DNA of 64,000 nt from Protula sp. h YS-2021. Its lineage: Eukaryota > Annelida > Polychaeta > Sabellida > Serpulidae. Numbering within the stretch: the first letter of the stretch is position 1; every line of letters starts with the position of its first letter. The notes beneath the pieces were generated by a model that was not told the origin of the DNA, did not search any database, and worked only from the letters and a program-made list of their open reading frames with translations. The DNA lies in NCBI GenBank assembly GCA_949752745.1, contig OX457025.1, forward strand, positions 100,942,439-101,006,438. The letters are read 5' to 3'. Both the position numbers and the translations under genes were made by a program. This document shows, piece after piece, positions 59,386 through 64,000 of the stretch.

Positions 59386-59865
59386 CTGCAACACGTTAAT
59401 TTTACACACCACATTTTATTTACTATCAACAGTAGTGCCGACATGCATCCTGCAACACGTTAATTTTACACACCCCATTTTATTTACTATCAACACTGGT
59501 GCCGACCTGCAGCCTGCAACACGTTAATTTTACACACCACATTTTATTTACTATCCACACTGGTGCCGACCTGCAGCCTGCAACACGTCAATTTTACACA
59601 CCATAATTTATTTACTATCAACACTGGTGCCGAGCTGCAGCCTGCAACACGTCAATTTTACACACCATATTTTATTTACTATCACCACTGGTGCCGACCT
59701 GCAGCCTGCAACACGTTAATTTTACACACCATATTTTATTTACTATCACCACTGGTGCCGACCTGCAGCCTGCAACACGTTAATTTTACACACCACATTT
59801 TATTTACTATCAACACTGGTGCCGATCTGCAGCCTGCAACACGTTAATTTTACACACCACATTTG
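59386..59865 (-). repeat. 64-bp minisatellite built from the sestrin acceptor and exon start
   Basis: Seven to eight copies of a roughly 64-base unit. In gene orientation each copy reads AATTAACGTGTTGCAGGCTG and continues CAGGTCGGCACCAGTGTT, the same sequence as the real acceptor plus the first 19 or so exon bases, followed by GATAGTAAATAAA. The array lies in the intron immediately upstream of the exon, so each unit presents a near-perfect decoy acceptor. Confidence 0.9.
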
Positions 59866-60824
59866 AATTTGTTTGAACGCTGGTGCTGCAACTTTACATT
59901 CAACATTTCAAAAAGAATATACAAATCAATGGCCAGAAGCTGTAAATTTTGATTTCACACCCTACAATAGTTAATACAATAGACTAAAGTAAATGTGATC
60001 GACACTGTAGGAGTGGGCCTGGTCATATCAACAGCAGAGTGTACAGTAGTGGTGGGACCATTATTCGAATATTCGAATGTACAGTCATCTTCTGAAAAAC
60101 AATTCAATTCTGAATTGATGTCAATAAATGTCAAAACAATTACTGGGAAGGTGCAACTGTTCCAGTGAGTCTTCAGGGCATTTTAGTCAGATGCAGAACT
60201 CCCCCCCCCCCCCTGTTCCCCCGAATTTTCACACTGAAATCAAATCCATGAACGCCCATAAAAAAATGACCGCTTTTCTCTTAGAGGCATCAAGTGCAAA
60301 GATTGCGTTTTATCGCTGTTGTTTGTGCGAGAACCCCACGCATGAAAAAAACAAAAACAAAAACGTATTCCACAGGGATCGTCTTTCTACTTATCTTTTT
60401 ATATCGACAGGCAACGCTTTTCAGTAAAAGACAACAGTATGCATAACCTAGTGCGTGACGAGTGTACAATATCACACAATTATTTAGCTACTGTCGTTTT
60501 GTATTGCACGACATTTTGCGAGACAAAAATAGATGGCAGTGTACGTCAAAGGACCTCCCCCAGTGCACCCCAGCACGCGCTGTAGTAATATTGCATAAGT
60601 TGACAAATGCACTGGGTCTCAGTGCTAATTATTCGGCTGAAAAAAAAAGCGAACTGTTTGCCATTTAATTGGCCAAACTTCTTTAATCTGTTCTTTAGCA
60701 GACAGAAACAATACAGCGGCCACGTAACAAACACACTGCGGGTTCATTTGAAAATATATGTAAATTCAAATAGGGGTGCAATTGGCTTGAAATCTGTGGA
60801 ATTTGTTATGTCATACATATAACC
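59866..60824. other. no gene seen
   Basis: Intron or spacer DNA, with a 13-base C run at 60201-60213. No upstream sestrin exon was recognised. Confidence 0.4.
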
Positions 60825-60999
60825 TAACACACAGCCAGCCTAACACACATAGCCTAACACACAGCCAGCCTAACACACAGTCAGCCTAACACACAGCCAG
60901 CCTAATACACATAACCTAACACACAGCCAGCCTAACACAGTCAGCCTAACACACAGCCAGCCTAACACACAGCCTGCCTAACACATTACCTAACACACA
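60825..60999 (+). repeat. 16-bp minisatellite
   Basis: About ten copies of CCTAACACACAGCCAG. It is interrupted by the inverted-repeat element at 61000-61603, since ACACACAGCCAG resumes immediately after that element. Confidence 0.85.
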
Positions 61000-61603
61000 G
61001 GGGTGTAGGATATTTGACCAACCGAAATTTGACCAACCGAAATTTGACCAACCGCAATTTGACCAACCGCAATTTGACCAACCTCTTAATGAAAAAACTG
61101 ACATTTGACCAACTTCATAATTTACTGCTTTTCGTACCACTTATCAGTAAAACATTAGCAATCATAAATTTTCCAACAAAAGCAACATTTAAACAGTTAT
61201 AACACTGCAAGTAAAAGTACTGTCCAAAACCCTCGGGATGGTAGTAATCTCATATCCTCTCAAAACTTCACATACAACTATCGCTGTCTAAAATCGAACG
61301 CAATGTCTTGTATAACGCCGGATTACGGAGATTAACGGGGCACGTGGAACTCTCAACCTTATGATACTGTAACAGAGAGGGGATTAGCACAACATCTCTT
61401 TGATGTGAATGAGCACTCTTTGAAATTACTTTTTATTACGAAACCTCAAACTCCTAGATTTGTAAGGTTATGTATATCTAAAACTGAAATTTGGTCAAAT
61501 GTCATTTTTTCCATTAAGCGGTTGGTCAAAATGCAGTTGGTCAAATTTCTGTTGGTCAAATTGCGGTTGGTCAAATTGCAGTTGGTCATATGGTATGTAC
61601 CCC
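61000..61603. mobile_element. foldback-type element with repeated-motif inverted termini
   Basis: Left arm: GGGGTGTAGGATATTTGACC followed by five TTTGACCAACCG(A/C)AA units and a CATTAAGAGG-type block. Right arm: the inverted equivalent, with five TTGGTCAAATTGC units and ending TGGTATGTACCCC. The arms are about 110 bases and imperfectly complementary; the 370-base centre is unique and non-coding. ACACA on both sides may be the target duplication, hard to separate from the host minisatellite. Terminal arms made of short tandem repeats are the layout of Foldback/FARE-like elements. Confidence 0.75.
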
Positions 61604-61634
61604 ACACACAGCCAGGACTTGGGCAAAAATATAC

Positions 61635-62318
61635 TAGGTACATAGCTGGTACATGACTGGTACACAGCTGGTACATGACTGGTACATAGCTGGTACACGA
61701 CTGGTACACAGCTAGTACATGACTGGTACACAGCTGGTACATGACTGGTACACAGCTGGTACATGACTGGTACACAGCTGGTACATAGCTGGTACAAGAC
61801 TGGTGCATAGCTGGTACAGGACTGGTACACAGCCGGTACAGGACTGGCACACAGCTGGTACATGACTGGTACACAGCTGGTACATGACTGGTACACAGCT
61901 GGCACATGACTGGTACACAGCTGGCACATGACTGGTACACAGCTGGTACATAGCTGGTAAATGATTGGTTCACAGCTGGTACATGACTGGCACACAGCTG
62001 GTACATGACTGGTACACAGCTGGTACATGACTGGTACACAGCTGGTACACAGCTGGTACATGACTGGTACATAGCTGGTACATGACTGGTACACAGCTGG
62101 TACATAGCTGGTACATGACTGGTACACAGCTGGTACACAGCTGGTACATGACTGGTATATAGCTGGTACATGACTGGTACACAGCTGGCACATAGCTGGT
62201 ACACAGCTGGTACATGACTGGTACATGACTGGTACACAGCTGCTACATAGGTGGTACATGACTGGTATATAGCTGGTACATGACTGGTACACAGCTGGTA
62301 CATGACTGGTACATGCCT
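61635..62318 (-). repeat. 11-bp minisatellite in 22-bp dimers
   Basis: About 60 copies of an 11-base unit alternating CTGGTACACAG and CTGGTACATGA. Eleven is not divisible by three, yet all antisense frames stay open (for example CTSHVPAVYQS) for up to 302 codons. The longest frames run into flanking non-repeat DNA, including the foldback element, which argues against a gene. Confidence 0.9.
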
Positions 62319-62639
62319 GGCATGTTTTCTGTCTGCCTTTGAAAAAAAATTCAATTGTTTGGTTCATAATCTGAATCTTAACAGTATGAATCGAAGGAAG
62401 TAGATTTATCTGTTACATAAGTTTGAATTCTACGAAATAAACTTTATTGACGTTCATATACAGTGTGTTTCCTTGGCACAAACACGACAATACATCAGCC
62501 ACGGTTCTGTTTTCAATCTCTTTCAGGTGTCTCGCTATGTGTTACACTTAAAAGACAAGAGATTTATGTTATAAAAAAGGCAAGCAGGTGATAAACTAAA
62601 ACCGAACTTTTTCCTGAAGTCCTGAGCTTTGTTCTGCGC

Positions 62640-63298
62640 TTTATCCTCAGTTCTGTCATGATATCTGTCCGGAGCTCTGCCCTGAGGTTTGTCCGGAGCT
62701 TTGCCCTGTGGTTTGTCCGGTGCTCTGCTCTGTGGTTTGTCCGGAGCTCTGCCCTGTGGTTTGTCCGGAGCTCTGCCCTGTGGTTTGTCCGGAGCTCTGC
62801 CCTGAGGTTTGTCCGGAGCTCTGCCCTGAGGTTTGTCCGGAGCTCTGCCCTGTGGTTTGTCCGGTGCTCTGCTCTGTGGTTTGTCCGGAGCTCTGCCCTG
62901 TGGTTTGTCCGGAGCTCTGCCCTGTGGTTTGTCCGGAGCTCTGCCCTGAGGTTTGTCCGGAGCTCTGCCCTGAGGTTTGTCCGGAGCTCTGCCCTGTGGT
63001 TTGTCCGGTGCTCTGCTCTGTGGTTTGTCCGGAGCTCTGCCCTGTGGTTTGTCCGGAGCTCTGCCCTGAGGTTTGTCCGGAGCTCTGCCCTGAGGTTTGT
63101 CCGGAGCTCTGCCCTGTGGTTTGTCCGGAGCTCTGCCCTGTGGTTTGTCCAGGGCTCTGCCCTGAGGTTTGTCCGGAGCTCTGCCCTGTGGTTTGTCCAG
63201 GGCTCTGCCCTGAGGTTTGTCCGGAGCTCTGCCCTGTGGTTTGTCCGGAGCTCTGCCCTGTGGTTTGTCCGGAGCTCTGCCCTGAGGTTTGTCCGTAG
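62640..63298 (+). repeat. 24-bp minisatellite with 144-bp higher-order unit
   Basis: About 27 copies of a 24-base unit (GGAGCTCTGCCCTGTGGTTT plus GTCC) reading SALWFVRS. A GGTGCTCTGCTCTG variant recurs at 62721, 62865 and 63009, exactly 144 bases apart, so six-unit blocks were amplified. Two plus frames are open because the unit is three-fold. Confidence 0.92.
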
Positions 63299-63404
63299 GT
63301 GCTAGATCAATGCGACCTCATGCACTTTACTACTTCTATAACGACGTGACAGTCAAGCGGGAGTCAATATCACCCTCCAGAGTGACCCTCGGGACGTGCT
63401 ATAT

Positions 63405-63610
63405 TGACAGCTTACGTCACCGCACGGATCTGTGGTCCCCCTTTACTGACGTCACTGCGCGGCCCTGCGGTCCCCTTTTACTGACGTCACCGCACGGTCC
63501 TGCGGTCCCCTTTTACTGACGTCACCGCACGGTCCTGCGGTCCCCCTTTTACTGACGTCACTGCACGGTCCTGCGGTCCCCTTTTACTGACGTCACTGCA
63601 CGTTCCTGTG
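63405..63610 (+). repeat. 35/36-bp minisatellite, one perfect CRE per unit
   Basis: Five copies of a unit ending CGGTCCTGCGGTCCCC, each with a perfect TGACGTCA palindrome at 63447, 63482, 63517, 63553 and 63588. A half-diverged sixth (TTACGTCA) is at about 63412. TGACGTCA is the consensus for CREB/ATF factors. Confidence 0.88.
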
Positions 63611-64000
63611 GACCCTTTCTTTGGCATCGTTTGGCACAACCACTTCTCTCCGGCCGTCCCTGGCGCCCCTCTCCCACCCCCACCCCCCTCCTTCATGCTA
63701 ACCCATTCTCTACTCAACACCTTCATATTGTTGTTGTTGTTACCAGCCGTCCTTATCGATGTCTAGATTTTCCCATGGAATAGCCTACTTTTTCGTTCAA
63801 ATCACGCTGGAAACATCCTGTACTAACGCGAGGTTGCCCTAGATTTATTTAGTTAGACAACATCACTGAATCTTTTTTTTTTTTTTTTTTTTTAGAAATA
63901 TTAATCATACATTTAAAATACACACGCAACGTTCAGCTGACGCAATGAACATACAAGAACTTTTATCCGCAGCAGTTCATTTATGTTTTATGGGATCAAC
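63611..64000. other. no gene seen; poly(T)
   Basis: AT-rich end of the window with a 22-base T run at about 63872-63893. Confidence 0.5.

Noticed and set aside
61446..62367. Antisense open frames of about 290-300 codons with CTSHVPAVYQS-type repetition
   Set aside because: They arise from an 11-base repeat without stops in any antisense frame and run into an unrelated foldback element; no start context or homology.
62658..63305. 215-codon SALWFVRS repeat frame
   Set aside because: Explained by a 24-base unit divisible by three; a second plus frame is open too; no domain or splice evidence.

Overview
The window is animal nuclear DNA. Its coding exons are bounded by GT-AG introns, and it carries long non-coding stretches, several classes of metazoan transposon (Gypsy with an envelope region, BEL/Pao, non-LTR, Tc1/mariner, Mutator-like, small inverted-repeat elements) and many minisatellites. 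Two exons belong to conserved animal genes: the centrosomal/ciliary protein CEP43 (FGFR1OP/FOP) and the stress regulator sestrin. With the intronless EGF/C-type lectin receptors and the hairpin-plus-tandem-repeat Helentron-like elements, this fits a marine invertebrate, most likely a mollusc or other lophotrochozoan. That assignment is inference.

Layout. 0.6-1.05 kb: decayed Mutator-like transposase (minus). 3.7-4.6 kb: two Helentron-like tandem-repeat elements ending in an assembly gap. 4.8-6.75 kb: the 3' end of CEP43 (plus), with a minisatellite reaching the splice acceptor of the penultimate exon and duplicated micro-exon-like blocks in the last intron. 7.2-10.6 kb: a run of minisatellites. 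10.9-13.1 kb: Tc1/mariner and non-LTR remnants. 13.8-24.5 kb: a decayed envelope-bearing Gypsy element, preceded by a solo LTR and a second copy of the 3' flank. 24.6-26.6 kb (minus) and 32.4-34.3 kb (plus): a divergent pair of related intronless type I membrane proteins. One has EGF repeats only and carries a frameshift; the other has a C-type lectin domain plus EGF repeats and is intact. 36.2-38.3 kb: non-LTR remnant and a palindrome-rich repeat. 39.5-46.45 kb: decayed BEL/Pao element (minus). 47.2-50.1 kb: 51-bp satellite with an inserted 190-bp inverted-repeat element, then another Helentron-like element. 50.2-64 kb: mostly intron-like DNA packed with minisatellites and G/C homopolymers, holding one sestrin exon (minus) and one possible exon (plus).

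The most notable pattern is that several minisatellites look as if they grew out of splice junctions: the CEP43 acceptor, a CEP43 donor-acceptor pair, the sestrin acceptor with the first exon bases, and a possible donor at 52.36 kb. In each case the array touches the exon and its units carry the splice-site sequence. Upstream CEP43 exons and the other sestrin exons were not recognised here. All identifications come from reading translations by eye; no database search was run.
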